Shown in pieces: positions 29,414 to 38,647 of a DNA stretch of 64,000 nt. The stretch covers positions 186,001-250,000 of the forward strand of contig CAVUVH010000034.1 of the NCBI GenBank assembly GCA_963744735.1. The letters run 5' to 3'. The position numbers and the translations under genes are program-made. The notes below the pieces were generated by a model. It was not told where the DNA came from, searched no databases, and was given only the letters and a program-made list of their open reading frames with translations. The DNA comes from RPQJ01 sp963744735. Lineage in GTDB: Bacteria; Pseudomonadota; Gammaproteobacteria; Steroidobacterales; Steroidobacteraceae. The stretch's first letter is position 1, and every line of letters starts with the position of its first letter.

Positions 29414-30023
29414 TCAGGTTCCCGCCTTGAGGTTCGTGCCGAGGCCCTGCAGGTAGGCCACCAGTGCGTCGAGTTCGCTCTTGCCCTCGACCGCCGCCGC
29501 GGCGCCGGCGATGTCGGCGTCCGTGTACGGCACGCCGATCTTGCGCAGCGCCTCCATCTTGCGGGCGGTCAGCGCGCCATCGACCTTGCCGTCGACCAGC
29601 CACGGGAACCGCGGCATGTTCGACTCCGGCACGACGTCGCGCGGGTTGATCAGGTGCACGCGGTGCCAGTCGTCCGAGTAGCGGCCGCCGACGCGCGCGA
29701 GGTCGGGCCCCGTGCGCTTCGAGCCGAACTGGAACGGATGGTCGTACACCGACTCGCCCGGCAGCGAATACGGCCCGTAACGCTCGGTCTCCGAGCGGAA
29801 CGGCCGGATCATCTGCGAGTGGCACAGGTAGCAGCCCTCGCGGATGTAGACGTCGCGGCCCGCGAGCCGCAGCGCCTCGTACGGCTTGATGCCCGGGCGC
29901 CGGCTGCGTCACCGAGGCCTGGAAGTACAGGGGGACGATCTCGACCAGTCCGCCGACGCTGATCACCAGGGCGATCAGCACGCCGAGCAGGCCGACTTTC
30001 TTTTCTACTGCTTCGTGGTTCAT
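29414..30023 (-). CDS. ccoO: Cbb3 oxidase monoheme subunit CcoO, one frameshift
   Basis: Membrane-anchored cytochrome c subunit of about 202 residues. Start MNHEAVEKKVGLLGVLIALV gives the anchor. The heme motif CYLCHSQMIRPF and the family motifs SETERYGPYSLPGESVYDHPFQFG and RTGPDLARVGGRYSDDWH follow. The frame is lost near 29896 (after VTQPAP, resuming GIKPYEALRLAGRDVY), repaired by deleting one G. It follows ccoN by 12 bases. The subunit is indispensable for the oxidase, so the break is almost certainly a sequence error. Confidence 0.92.
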
Positions 30024-30035
30024 GCGTGATTACCT

Positions 30036-31451
30036 TCAGGCCGGCTGCAATACGGGCGAATCGGCGGTCGTCGTGCGGGCGGCGATCGTCTTCCACACGT
30101 TCCAGGCCATGATGAACATGCCGCCGAGCACCAGCACGCCGCCCACGAGGCGGACCGCGTAGTACGGGTAGGTCGACTTGATCGACTCGATGAACGCGTA
30201 GGTCAGCGTGCCGTCCGCGTTGGTCGCGCGCCACATCAGGCCCTGCATCACGCCGGCGATCCACATCGAGGTGATGTAGAGCACGACGCCGATGGTCGTG
30301 GTCCAGAAGTGCACGTCGATCAGCTTGACGCTGTACATCTGCTCGCGGCCGTAGAGCTTCGGGATCAGCGCGTACATCGTGCCGATGGAGATCATCGCCA
30401 CCCAGCCGAGGGCGCCGGAATGCACGTGGCCGATGGTCCAGTCGGTGTAGTGCGACAGCGCGTTCACCGTCCTGATCGACATCATCGGGCCCTCGAAGGT
30501 CGACATGCCGTAGAACGACAGCGAGACGATCATGAACTTCAGGATCGGGTCGGTGCGCAGCTTATGCCACGCGCCCGAGAGCGTCATGATGCCGTTGATC
30601 ATGCCGCCCCACGACGGCGCCAGCAGGATCAGCGAGAACACCATGCCGAGCGACTGCGCCCAGTCCGGCAGCGTCGTGTAGTGCAGGTGGTGCGGGCCGG
30701 CCCACATGTAGGTGGAGATCAGGGCCCAGAAGTGCACGACGGAGAGCCTGTACGAATAGACCGGGCGGCCGGCCTGCTTCGGCACGAAGTAATACATCAT
30801 GCCGAGGAAGGCGGCGGTCAGGAAGAAGCCCACCGCGTTGTGGCCGTACCACCACTGCACCATGGCGTCGACCACGCCCGGGTAGATGCTGTAGGACTTG
30901 GTCAGCGTCACCGGGATCGCCAGGCTGTTGACGATGTGCAGCACGGCGATCGTGATGATGTACGCGGCGAAGAACCAGTTGGCCACGTAGATGTGCTTGA
31001 CCTTGCGCAGCGCGACCGTGCCGAAGAACACGACCGCATAGGCCACCCAGACGACCGCGATCAGGATGTCGATCGGCCATTCGAGCTCGGCGTATTCCTT
31101 CGATGTCGTGATTCCCAGCGGCAGCGTGATGGCAGCCAGCAGGATCACCAGCTGCCAGCCCCAGAACGTGAACGCCGCCAGCTTGTCGGCGAACAGCCGC
31201 ACGTGGCAGGTGCGCTGCACGATGTAGTACGAGGTCGCAAACAGCGCCGAGCCGCCGAAGGCGAAGATCACCGCGTTGGTGTGCAGCGGGCGCAGCCGCG
31301 AGTAGGACAGGAAGGACCAGGGGGGCAGCAGGTCGGGCCACAGCAGTTGGGCCGCGATCAGCACGCCGACGAGCATGCCGACGATGCCCCAGACCACGGT
31401 CATGATCGCGAACTGCCGGACCACCTTGTCGTTGTAGTGCGTGGCCGTCAT
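30036..31451 (-). CDS. ccoN: Cbb3-type cytochrome c oxidase catalytic subunit CcoN
   Basis: Heme-copper oxidase subunit I of 471 residues with about twelve helices. Visible are the low-spin heme region (PLHTNAVIFAFGGSALFATSYY), the active-site motif WYGHNAVGFFLTA with a copper-ligand His, the second ligand pair in WAGPHHLHYTTLPDW, and the late histidines in HYTDWTIGHVHSGALGW. It reduces O2 to water with high affinity and pumps protons. ATG at 31451 (MTATHYNDK) is chosen, with a GAAGAA ribosome-binding site. It is the first gene of an operon reaching 22953 and is divergent from uspE. Confidence 0.95.
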   Translation of the reverse strand: MTATHYNDKVVRQFAIMTVVWGIVGMLVGVLIAAQLLWPDLLPPWSFLSYSRLRPLHTNAVIFAFGGSALFATSYYIVQRTCHVRLFADKLAAFTFWGWQLVILLAAITLPLGITTSKEYAELEWPIDILIAVVWVAYAVVFFGTVALRKVKHIYVANWFFAAYIITIAVLHIVNSLAIPVTLTKSYSIYPGVVDAMVQWWYGHNAVGFFLTAAFLGMMYYFVPKQAGRPVYSYRLSVVHFWALISTYMWAGPHHLHYTTLPDWAQSLGMVFSLILLAPSWGGMINGIMTLSGAWHKLRTDPILKFMIVSLSFYGMSTFEGPMMSIRTVNALSHYTDWTIGHVHSGALGWVAMISIGTMYALIPKLYGREQMYSVKLIDVHFWTTTIGVVLYITSMWIAGVMQGLMWRATNADGTLTYAFIESIKSTYPYYAVRLVGGVLVLGGMFIMAWNVWKTIAARTTTADSPVLQPA

Positions 31452-31519
31452 TTTCTTCGGTCGCCTCGGAGGGGAGGAATGAGAATGGTTGTTGCTTTGC
31501 AGCGGGCGCAAAGCGGCAG

Positions 31520-31531
31520 GCGAATCCTAAA
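31520..31531 (-). promoter_or_regulatory. TTTAGGATTCGC box upstream of ccoN
   Basis: The minus strand reads TTTAGGATTCGC 69 bases upstream of the ccoN ATG, identical to the box upstream of fixL at 22259-22270. Contained TAGGAT could be a -10 element. A 14-bp palindrome lies just upstream. Confidence 0.45.
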
Positions 31532-31536
31532 GATCA

Positions 31537-31550
31537 CACGGCCGGCCGTG
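31537..31550. promoter_or_regulatory. 14-bp palindrome CACGGCCGGCCGTG between ccoN and uspE
   Basis: Perfect palindrome located 5 bases upstream (ccoN sense) of the TTTAGGATTCGC box and 121 bases from the uspE start. Its position near a -35 to -45 region of a ccoN promoter suggests a dimeric regulator site, but in GC-rich DNA such runs also occur by chance. Confidence 0.3.
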
Positions 31551-31670
31551 GAGTAGGGACAGGAAGCCGGCTTTCTACGTACTTTCCGAAGCGACTTACC
31601 CGGATTGCGGCGCGCCGGTCGCCGTCGCAGATTGGAGCCAGGGTTGGACAGCCAGGTCGCGGAGGTCCCC

Positions 31671-32621
31671 ATGCAGCGCCTCGATCGCATTCTCGCCGTG
31701 ATTGACCCGACCGTCGAAGTGCAGGTCGGCGCGCTCAAGGCCGCGCGGCTGGCTCGTCTCGCCGGCGCCTCGCTCGAGCTGTTCACCTGCGACTTCGACC
31801 CGGCCCTGACCGGCCAGCCGTTCTTCGACACCGACGCGCTGCGCCACCTGCGCGAGGACTTCATCGCCGAGCGTGCCGAGCACCTCGAGGGCATGGCGGC
31901 GGAACTGCGTGCCGGCGGGCTCGACGTATCGACCCACGTGCACTGGGACAACCCCCTGTACGAAGGCATCCTGCGGCGCGTGGCGGAGTTCACGCCCGAC
32001 CTGGTCGTCAAGGACACGCATTACCATTCGATCCTGCGCCGGGCGCTGTTCACCAACACCGACTGGAACCTGGTCCGGCGCTGCCCGGTGCCGCTGCTGC
32101 TCAGCCGCCAGGCGGACTGGGCGGCGCGACCGCTGCTGCTCGCGGCGCTCGATCCGGGTCACCATGGCGACAAGCCGGCGGCGCTGGACCACGACATCCT
32201 GGACGCGGCGCAGCTGCTGGCGCGCCACCTGGACGGCACGATCGCTGCCGTCCATGCGTTCTTCCCGGCCGCGCTGCTGGCCGCGACGAGCGGCCTGGCC
32301 GGCGTGCCGCTCGCGACCGAGCTGGGGGTGGCGGAGCTGATCGAGGCCGAACGCACCCGTGTCGCCGCCGGGATGCGCGAGCTGGCGCAGGCACACGGAC
32401 TCGATGCCACCGCGCTCGCGGTGCTGCAGGGCTCCGCCGTGGAGGTCCTGCCGCGGGTGGCCGAAGAACGCCATGCCGACATCGCCATCATGGGTGCGGT
32501 GTCGCGCAGCCGGCTGCGCGAGGTGTTCGTCGGCAGCACCGCGGAGCGGGTCCTCGACCGCATGCCCTGTGACGTGCTGGTCATGAGGTCGGCGGACTTC
32601 CGCACGCAACTGCCTTTCTAG
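31671..32621 (+). CDS. uspE: Tandem universal stress protein (UspE-like)
   Basis: Protein of 316 residues made of two Usp domains, roughly 1-150 and 155-310, as in UspE. The first begins MQRLDRILAVIDPTVEVQVG. The second ends with IAIMGAVSRSRLREVFVGSTAERVLDRMPCDVLVM, which contains the nucleotide-binding G-2x-G-9x-G(S/T)-like region. GGAGG at 31661-31665 precedes the ATG. It is divergent from ccoN, an arrangement seen in other bacteria where Usp genes share anaerobic or microaerobic control with cbb3 oxidase. Its molecular role is not known from sequence. Confidence 0.88.
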   Translation: MQRLDRILAVIDPTVEVQVGALKAARLARLAGASLELFTCDFDPALTGQPFFDTDALRHLREDFIAERAEHLEGMAAELRAGGLDVSTHVHWDNPLYEGILRRVAEFTPDLVVKDTHYHSILRRALFTNTDWNLVRRCPVPLLLSRQADWAARPLLLAALDPGHHGDKPAALDHDILDAAQLLARHLDGTIAAVHAFFPAALLAATSGLAGVPLATELGVAELIEAERTRVAAGMRELAQAHGLDATALAVLQGSAVEVLPRVAEERHADIAIMGAVSRSRLREVFVGSTAERVLDRMPCDVLVMRSADFRTQLPF

Positions 32622-32712
32622 AGACCGGTCGCAGTTTTTGCGCCGCGAGGCCCCGCCAGATCGGCCGGGCTTCACAGCTTGCGGGTGCCTGCGGCCCTAT
32701 ACTCGCTGCCAG

Positions 32713-34808
32713 ATGCCTTCAGCCACCGTCCTGCACGTCAGTTCGCACCCGGCCGACAAGGCCCAGGTCGCCAGTGCGCTGGGCGCGATCCGCGGCCAGC
32801 CGTACCGGCTGGAAGTGACCTCGACCATGGCGGACGCACTCGCGCGCATCAAGCACGGGCGCGTGGACGCGATCCTGCTCGACCTCGACGCTGCCCGACA
32901 GCTCCGGCCTGACGACCCTGCTGCGCCTGCAGCCCAAGGCCACCCACATTCCCATCGTCGTGCTGGTGGACCCGGGCGAGGAGGACGTGGGCGGCGACGC
33001 CGTCAGCCGCGGCGCGCTCGACTTCCTGGTCCGCGATCACCTGACGACCACGCTGGTCGAACGCGTGCTGCGGTATGCGACGGAACGCACCCACACGATG
33101 CTGGCGCTGAAGGCATCCGAGCAGCGTTACCGCGAGCTGTTCCAGAACGTCACCGCCGGCGTGTTCCAGACCACGGCCGAAGGCAAGTTCATGGCGGCAA
33201 ACCCGGCGCTGGTGCGCCTGCTGGGGTACGCCTCCGAGGACGAGCTGCTCGAACTCGACGTCGCCCGCGACGTCTACTTCGATCCGGACCATCGCCAGAA
33301 CTGGATCAAGGCGATGCGCGAGGACGGCGAGATCCGCAATTCCGAGCTGGTGCTGAAGCGCAAGGACGGATCCAGGATCGTCGTGCTGGAGAATTCCCGC
33401 GCCGTGCAGGACGCCGACGGGCGCGTGCTGTTCTACGAAGGCACCATCACCGACATCACGGCGGCCCACGAGCTGTCGCAGCAGCTGTCCTACGAGGCGA
33501 GCCACGACGCATTGACGGGCCTGGCCAACCGGCGCGAATTCGAGCTGCGGCTGCAGCGCGCGCTCGAGCTGTCGCAGGCGACGGGCGCCGGGCACGCGAT
33601 GCTCTATCTCGACCTCGACCGGTTCAAGAACGTCAATGACACCTGCGGCCATGTCGCCGGCGACGAACTGCTGCGCCAGCTCGGCGAAGTGATGCAGCAG
33701 CGGGTCCGCAACAACGACGTCGTGGCACGGCTGGGCGGCGACGAATTCGCGCGTGCTGCTGCACAACTGCGAACCTGAAAACGCCCTGCAGGTGGCCAAT
33801 GGCATGCTCAAGACGGTCGACGAGTTCGAGTTCATCTGGGGCTCCAACAAGTTCACGCTCGGCGTCAGCATCGGCCTGGTGGCGATCGACTCGCGCTTCA
33901 AGCGCATCACGCAGGTGATGAACGCGGCGGACTCGGCCTGCTACGCCGCGAAGGACGCTGGCCGCAACCGCGTCGAGACGTACCAGGAAGACACGCAACT
34001 GCTGGAGCGGCGGCACGGCGAAATGGAATGGGTGGCGCGCGCCAAGCGCGCGCTGGTCGACAACCGGCTGTTCCTCGAGGCGCAGGAGATCCAGCCGCTG
34101 GTGCAGCCGCCTGATGCCGCGCCGCGCCTGCCACACTACGAACTGCTGCTGCGCATGCGCGACGAGACCGGCCGGGTGGTGCCGCCCGGCGCGTTCCTGC
34201 CGGCGGTCGAGCGCTACAACCTGTCGGTGCGCTACGACCGCTGGGTGATCGCGACCGCGCTCAACTGGGTGCAGGCGCACGACGATGTGTTCAAGCGCAT
34301 CTCGCGCGTGTTCATCAACCTCTCGCGCGACAGCGTCGCCGATCCCGAGACGCTCGAGCACATCCGCCAGAGCCTCGCAGCGACCGGGGTCGACCCGCGC
34401 CGCATCGGCTTCGAGACCGCCGAGAGCGTCGCGGTCGGCAACCTGGGCAAGGCGAACAGCCTGATCGTCGCCTTGCGCCGCCTGGGCTGCGCGTTTGCGC
34501 TCGATGATTTCGGCAGCGGCGTGTCGTCGTTCGCCTACCTGAAGGCGCTCGGCGTCGACTACCTGAAGATCGACGGCATGTTCGTCGGCAACCTGTCGCA
34601 GGACCGGGTCGACTACGCGATGGTCCGCTCGATCAAGGAGATCGGGCACGTGATGGGCAAGCTGGTGATTGCGGAGGCCGTCGAAAGCGAGGCCGCCCTG
34701 CAGAAGTTGCGTGAGATCGGGGTCGACTACGCCCAGGGCTTCGCCGTGGGCGTGCCGCGGTCGCTGGAGCAGATCGGCGAGGTCAGCGTGTCCGACCTGC
34801 TGGCCTGA
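32713..34808 (+). CDS. REC-PAS-GGDEF-EAL cyclic-di-GMP signalling protein, two frameshifts
   Basis: About 698 residues. An N-terminal receiver (VLHVSSHPADKAQVASAL, Asp in AILLDLD, then LPDSSGLTTLLRL) is followed by a PAS domain (LFQNVTAGVFQTTAEGKFMAAN). Next come GGDEF (DALTGLANRREFELRL, active motif RLGGDEFA) and EAL (YELLLRMRDE in place of EAL, FINLS, DDFGSGVSSFAYLKALGVDYLKIDG). Both catalytic domains look usable, so it may make and degrade c-di-GMP. Frames change near 32891 and 33756. Deleting one base at each restores one protein. No kinase gene is adjacent. A signal that phosphorylates the receiver is unknown. Confidence 0.88.
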
Positions 34809-34865
34809 GCCGGCTGGGGGTGCTGTCTGCCGGGGCCGCTTGCGGCCCTTTTATTGGCATCTTGT

Positions 34866-34887
34866 ATTAATAAATCGTTTGATTAAT
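34866..34887. promoter_or_regulatory. AT-rich palindromic operator upstream of the tetR gene
   Basis: A 22-bp imperfect palindrome with ATTAAT at both ends and CG at its centre (9 of 11 pairs match) lies 9 bases before the tetR ATG, in an AT-rich island unlike the GC-rich surroundings. TTGTAT (34863) and TAATAT (34884) with 15-base spacing give a weak promoter overlapping it. TetR family members usually repress themselves from such sites. Confidence 0.6.
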
Positions 34888-34896
34888 ATTAAATAC

Positions 34897-35574
34897 ATGT
34901 CTGCTGCAATGACTGACGCCAAGCCGCGATTGCGCCGGCCCGGTCGCCCTGCCGGCGGTACCGCAGCCGTGCGCGAGGCGCTGCTGGCGCAGGCCCGGGA
35001 ACTCTTCCTGCAGCAGGGATTTGGCGCGGTCAGCACCCGCCGGATCGCCGCGGCCGCCGGGACCACACCGGCGATGATCCACTACCACTTCGGCGACAAG
35101 CGCGGCCTGTTCCTCGCCATGATGGAGATGGCGGCGCGGCCTGTGCTGGCCGCCGTGCAGCGCATGAGCGACGCCGACAGCGGCCCGCCGGACCTCGAGG
35201 CCCTGATCCGGGCCTACATGCAGATGGTGGCTGCAAATCCCTGGTTCCCGGCGCTGATCCTGCGCGAGGTGCTGGCGCAGGACGGGCCGATGCGCACTCA
35301 GTTCATCGAGCGGTTCGCGACCCGCACCGCGCCCGCGCTGGAGAGCGTCCTGCGCCGCGAACGCGAGCAGGGCAACTTGCGGGCCGACCTCGATGCGCGT
35401 CATGCCGCCGTGTCCCTGCTGGGGTTGTGCGTGTTCCCGTTCATCTCGCTGCCGGTCACCGGTCCGGTGCTCGGGTTCCGGCCCGAGGGCGAGGAACTGG
35501 ACCGGTTCATCGAACACACCGCGCGCCTGTTTCGTCACGGCGTCGCGATGCCGCGGGAGTACGTCCATGCATAG
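34897..35574 (+). CDS. TetR/AcrR family regulator (CecR/YbiH-like position)
   Basis: Regulator of 225 residues. The N-terminal helix-turn-helix (FLQQGFGAVSTRRIAAAAGT, MIHYHFGDKRGLF) is clear. The ligand-binding part carries the PWFPALILREVL motif of the DUF1956-like TetR C-terminal domain. It is the first gene of an operon with a lipoprotein-type HlyD protein and an ABC exporter, the arrangement of E. coli cecR-ybhGFSR. It overlaps the next gene by eight bases. The ATG at 34897 lies where transcription from the predicted promoter would begin, so the mRNA might be leaderless. A second ATG four codons on is an alternative. Confidence 0.88.
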   Translation: MSAAMTDAKPRLRRPGRPAGGTAAVREALLAQARELFLQQGFGAVSTRRIAAAAGTTPAMIHYHFGDKRGLFLAMMEMAARPVLAAVQRMSDADSGPPDLEALIRAYMQMVAANPWFPALILREVLAQDGPMRTQFIERFATRTAPALESVLRREREQGNLRADLDARHAAVSLLGLCVFPFISLPVTGPVLGFRPEGEELDRFIEHTARLFRHGVAMPREYVHA

Positions 35575-36531
35575 ACTGGCCGCCTGTCGCACTGCTGGCA
35601 TCCGCTGCTTGTCGCGGGCTGCGCGCGCGAGCGGCCGGTCGAAGTGCACGGTACCGTCGAGCGCGATCGCCTCGAGCTGATCGCCGAATCGAACGAACGG
35701 ATCGTCGAAGTCCCGGTGCATGAAGGCGACCGCGTCGACGCAGGCGCGGTGCTGGTGCGACAGGAAGCCGGCACCGCCGAGCCGCGCATGCAGCAGTCGC
35801 GCGCCGCGCTGGCGGAGGCGCAGCGCCGGCTCGCAGACCTGCAGCAGGGACCGCGCCAGGACGAGATCGACGAGGCGCGCGCCGCGCTCGCCGGTGCCGC
35901 CAGCACGCTGCAGACGGCCGAGAGCGAGTACCAGCGCGCGCAGGCGCTGGTCGAGCGCAGGCTGCTGAGCACCTCCGACCTCGACCAGGCGCGGGCCACG
36001 CGCGATGCCGCCCGCGCCGGCCGCGACACGGCCCGCGCACGCCTGCAGCTGCTGCAGCAGGGCACGCGCAAGGAGCAGGTGGCCGGGGCGCAGGCCGCCG
36101 TCGAGCGCGCTGCTGCCGCGCTCGCCGAAATCGAGACCGTGGCCGCGCGCTACACCGTCACGGCGCCGCGTGCAGGGATCGTCGAGGCACTGCCCTACAA
36201 GCTGGGCGAGCGGCCCGCCGCCGGACGTCCGGTGGCAGTGCTGCTGGCCGATGGCGCGCCGTATGCGCGGGTCTACGTGCCTGAACCGCTGCGCACGCGA
36301 TTCCTTGCCGGAACCGCGGTCGAAGCCGCCGTGGATGGCCTCGACGCGAGACTGCCGGGCACCGTGCGCTACATCTCGGCCGAGGCCGCGTTCACGCCTT
36401 ACTACTCGCTGACACAGAAGGATCGTTCACGCCTCGCCTATCGTGCCGAGATCACGCTGGAGGGGGCGGAGGCCGCGGCGCTGCCCACCGGCATGCCGGT
36501 GCAGGTGTTCGTGCCGGGCGCGCCGCAGTGA
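35567..36531 (+). CDS. HlyD/YbhG-type membrane fusion lipoprotein, two frameshifts in the signal peptide
   Basis: About 321 residues. The mature part has the N-terminal strand VHGTVERDRLELIAESNERI, a biotinyl-lipoyl-like half, a long coiled-coil hairpin (MQQSRAALAEAQRRLADLQ through RARLQLLQQG) and a second lipoyl half (YTVTAPRAGIVEALPYK). From ATG at 35567 the reading frame must lose one base near 35585 and one near 35601. This gives MHRLAA, VALLA and PLLVAGCARERPVEV, a good lipoprotein signal with the lipid-bearing Cys in VAGC. The protein would bridge the inner-membrane ABC exporter to an outer-membrane channel. It overlaps the ATPase gene by GTGA. Confidence 0.82.
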
Positions 36532-37520
36532 GCCATCGCGCCAGCGCCGCCGCGCCTGCCGGGCGCGAAGAGGCCGCGATCGCGATCTCGGCCCGCGGGC
36601 TGACGCGCCGCTTCGGCCACGTCACGGCCGTCGACGGCATCGACCTCGACATCCCGCGCGCCCGTATCTACGGCTTCCTGGGACCGAACGGCTCCGGCAA
36701 GTCGACCACCATCCGCATGCTCTGCGGCCTGTTGCGGCCGAGCGCGGGCAGCGTCTCGGTGCTGGGCCACGCCATGCCGCGCGACGCCGAGCAGTTGCGC
36801 ACCCGCCTGGGCTACATGACGCAGAAGTTCTCGCTGTGGGACGACCTGACGGTCCACGAGAACCTGGAATTCATGGGGCAGGTGTTCGGCCTCGGCACGG
36901 CCCGCCGGCGCGAGCGAGTCGCTGCCGTGGCGGCGGAGTTCCGGCTGCGCGCGCTGTTTTCCCAGCGCGCGGGCACGCTGAGCGGCGGACAGCGCCAGCG
37001 ACTGGCGCTGGCGGCGGCGATGCTGCACGAACCCGAGCTGCTGCTGCTCGACGAGCCGACCAGCGCCGTCGATCCGCAGAGCCGGCGCGACTTCTGGGAG
37101 AGCCTGTTCACGCTGGTGGCGCGCGGCGTGACCATCCTGGTGTCGACGCACTACATGGACGAGGCCGAGCGCTGCCACGAACTGGCGATCCTCGCGCGCG
37201 GCCGCGTCGTCGCGCACGGGGCGCCACAGGACCTGATGGAGCGGATCCCGGCACAGGTGGTCGAGGTCGAGGCCGACGACACGGTCGCAGCCCGCAGCGC
37301 GCTGGCGCAGGACGCGGCGGTGCTGAGCGTGGCGCAACTGGGGACGCGCCTGCACGTGCTGCTCGAACCGGCCACTGCACAGCCCGCCGAGCGCGTGGCG
37401 CAGCGCCTCGGCGACGCCGGCGTTGCCGCGCGCGCCACGCAGGTGCGGGCCAGCCTCGAGGACGTGTTCGTGGCCGCGACCGGCTTTGGCCGGGCAGCCG
37501 ACGAGCCAGCGGACGCCTGA
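36528..37520 (+). CDS. ABC transporter ATP-binding protein (YbhF/drug-export type)
   Basis: ATPase of 330 residues. Walker A GPNGSGKST, Q-loop MTQKFSLWDDLTVHENLEF, signature LSGGQRQRLALA, Walker B LLLLDEPTSAVDP and switch His in STHYMDEAE are all present. It is a single nucleotide-binding domain with a C-terminal extension containing ASLEDVFVAATG, as in ABC-2-type exporters. GTG start overlaps the HlyD stop. It works with the permease immediately downstream. Confidence 0.93.
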   Translation: MSHRASAAAPAGREEAAIAISARGLTRRFGHVTAVDGIDLDIPRARIYGFLGPNGSGKSTTIRMLCGLLRPSAGSVSVLGHAMPRDAEQLRTRLGYMTQKFSLWDDLTVHENLEFMGQVFGLGTARRRERVAAVAAEFRLRALFSQRAGTLSGGQRQRLALAAAMLHEPELLLLDEPTSAVDPQSRRDFWESLFTLVARGVTILVSTHYMDEAERCHELAILARGRVVAHGAPQDLMERIPAQVVEVEADDTVAARSALAQDAAVLSVAQLGTRLHVLLEPATAQPAERVAQRLGDAGVAARATQVRASLEDVFVAATGFGRAADEPADA

Positions 37521-37525
37521 CCGCG

Positions 37526-38618
37526 ATGCTGCGCCGGTTGCTTGCGATCACCAGCAAGGAAGTGCGGCAGCTCGCGCGCGACCGCGTGACGTTCGGCATG
37601 ATCATCGGCATCCCGCTGATGCAGATCCTGCTGTTCGGCTATGCCATCAACTACGACGTGCGGGATCTCCGCGCCGCGGTGGTCGACGAGGCGCGGACCA
37701 GCCACTCCCGCGCCCTCGTCGCCGACCTGCAGGCGACCGGCGTCATCGACCTGTTGCCGCCCAGTCCGGACGTTCCCGACCTGCGGCGCCGGATGCAGAG
37801 CGGCGAAATCAGCGTCGGCATCGTGATCCCGCCGGACTTCGAGCGCCGCCGCCTCGGCAGCGACCGTGCGGTGGCCCAGATCCTGGTCGACGGCTCCGAA
37901 CCCATGGTCGAGGCGGTCGCCCGCGGGCTGGCCGCGGTGCCACTGCCCGCGCGCGCCGCCGACTACGCCCCGCGCACGCCCGGTGTTCGAGGTCCGCACC
38001 GAGTACAACCCGGAGCGCCGCACCGCGGTGCAGGTCGTGCCGGCGCTGATCGGCGTGATCCTCAACATGACCATGGTGATCTTCACCGCGGCCGCCATCG
38101 TGCGCGAACGCGAGCGCGGCAACCTCGAACTGCTGATCGCGACGCCGATCCGTTCGTGGGAACTGATGGCCGGCAAGCTGCTGCCCTACGTGCTGATCGG
38201 GCTGCTGCAGACGACGCTGATCCTGATCGTCGGTGTCAGCATCTTCGACGTGCCGGTCAACGGCAGCCTGCTCGACCTGTACCTCGCGGCCGCGCTGTTC
38301 ATCGCCGCCACCCTGACCCTGGGGCTGGTGATCTCGACCTTTGCGCGGACGCAGTTCCAGGCGTTCCAGGTGTCGTTCATGACCATGCTGCCGTCGATCC
38401 TGCTGTCCGGCTTCGTCTTCCCGTTCGACGGGATGCCGCCGGCGGCGCAGTGGCTGGCGCAGCTGCTGCCGCTGACCCATTTCGTCGAGATCGTGCGCGG
38501 TATCCTGCTGCGCGGCGCGTCGCTCGCGGACATGCAGCTGCCCGCCGCCAAGCTCGCGGCCTTCCTTGCCGTGACGCTGCTCATCGCCACCCTGCGGTTC
38601 CACAAGCGACTCGACTGA
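37526..38618 (+). CDS. ABC-2 type permease (YbhS/YbhR-like), one frameshift
   Basis: Membrane protein of about 363 residues: first helix GMIIGIPLMQILLFGYAINY, a large periplasmic domain (VVDEARTSHSRALVADL to VFEVRTEYNPERRTAVQVVP) and five C-terminal helices including the ABC-2 signature RERERGNLELLIATPI. The frame breaks near 37981 (RTP then VFEVRTEYN), repaired by removing one G. Systems of this kind normally have two permease genes. Only one is present here, so the transporter may be a homodimer. It starts five bases after the ATPase gene. Confidence 0.88.
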
Positions 38619-38647
38619 CGCCGCGCCCGCCGATGCTAGGATGGGGC

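Noticed and set aside
28069..29456. Plus-strand frames opposite ccoP and ccoQ
   Set aside because: Antisense shadows. The minus strand has CxxCH heme motifs and overlapping start/stop codons.
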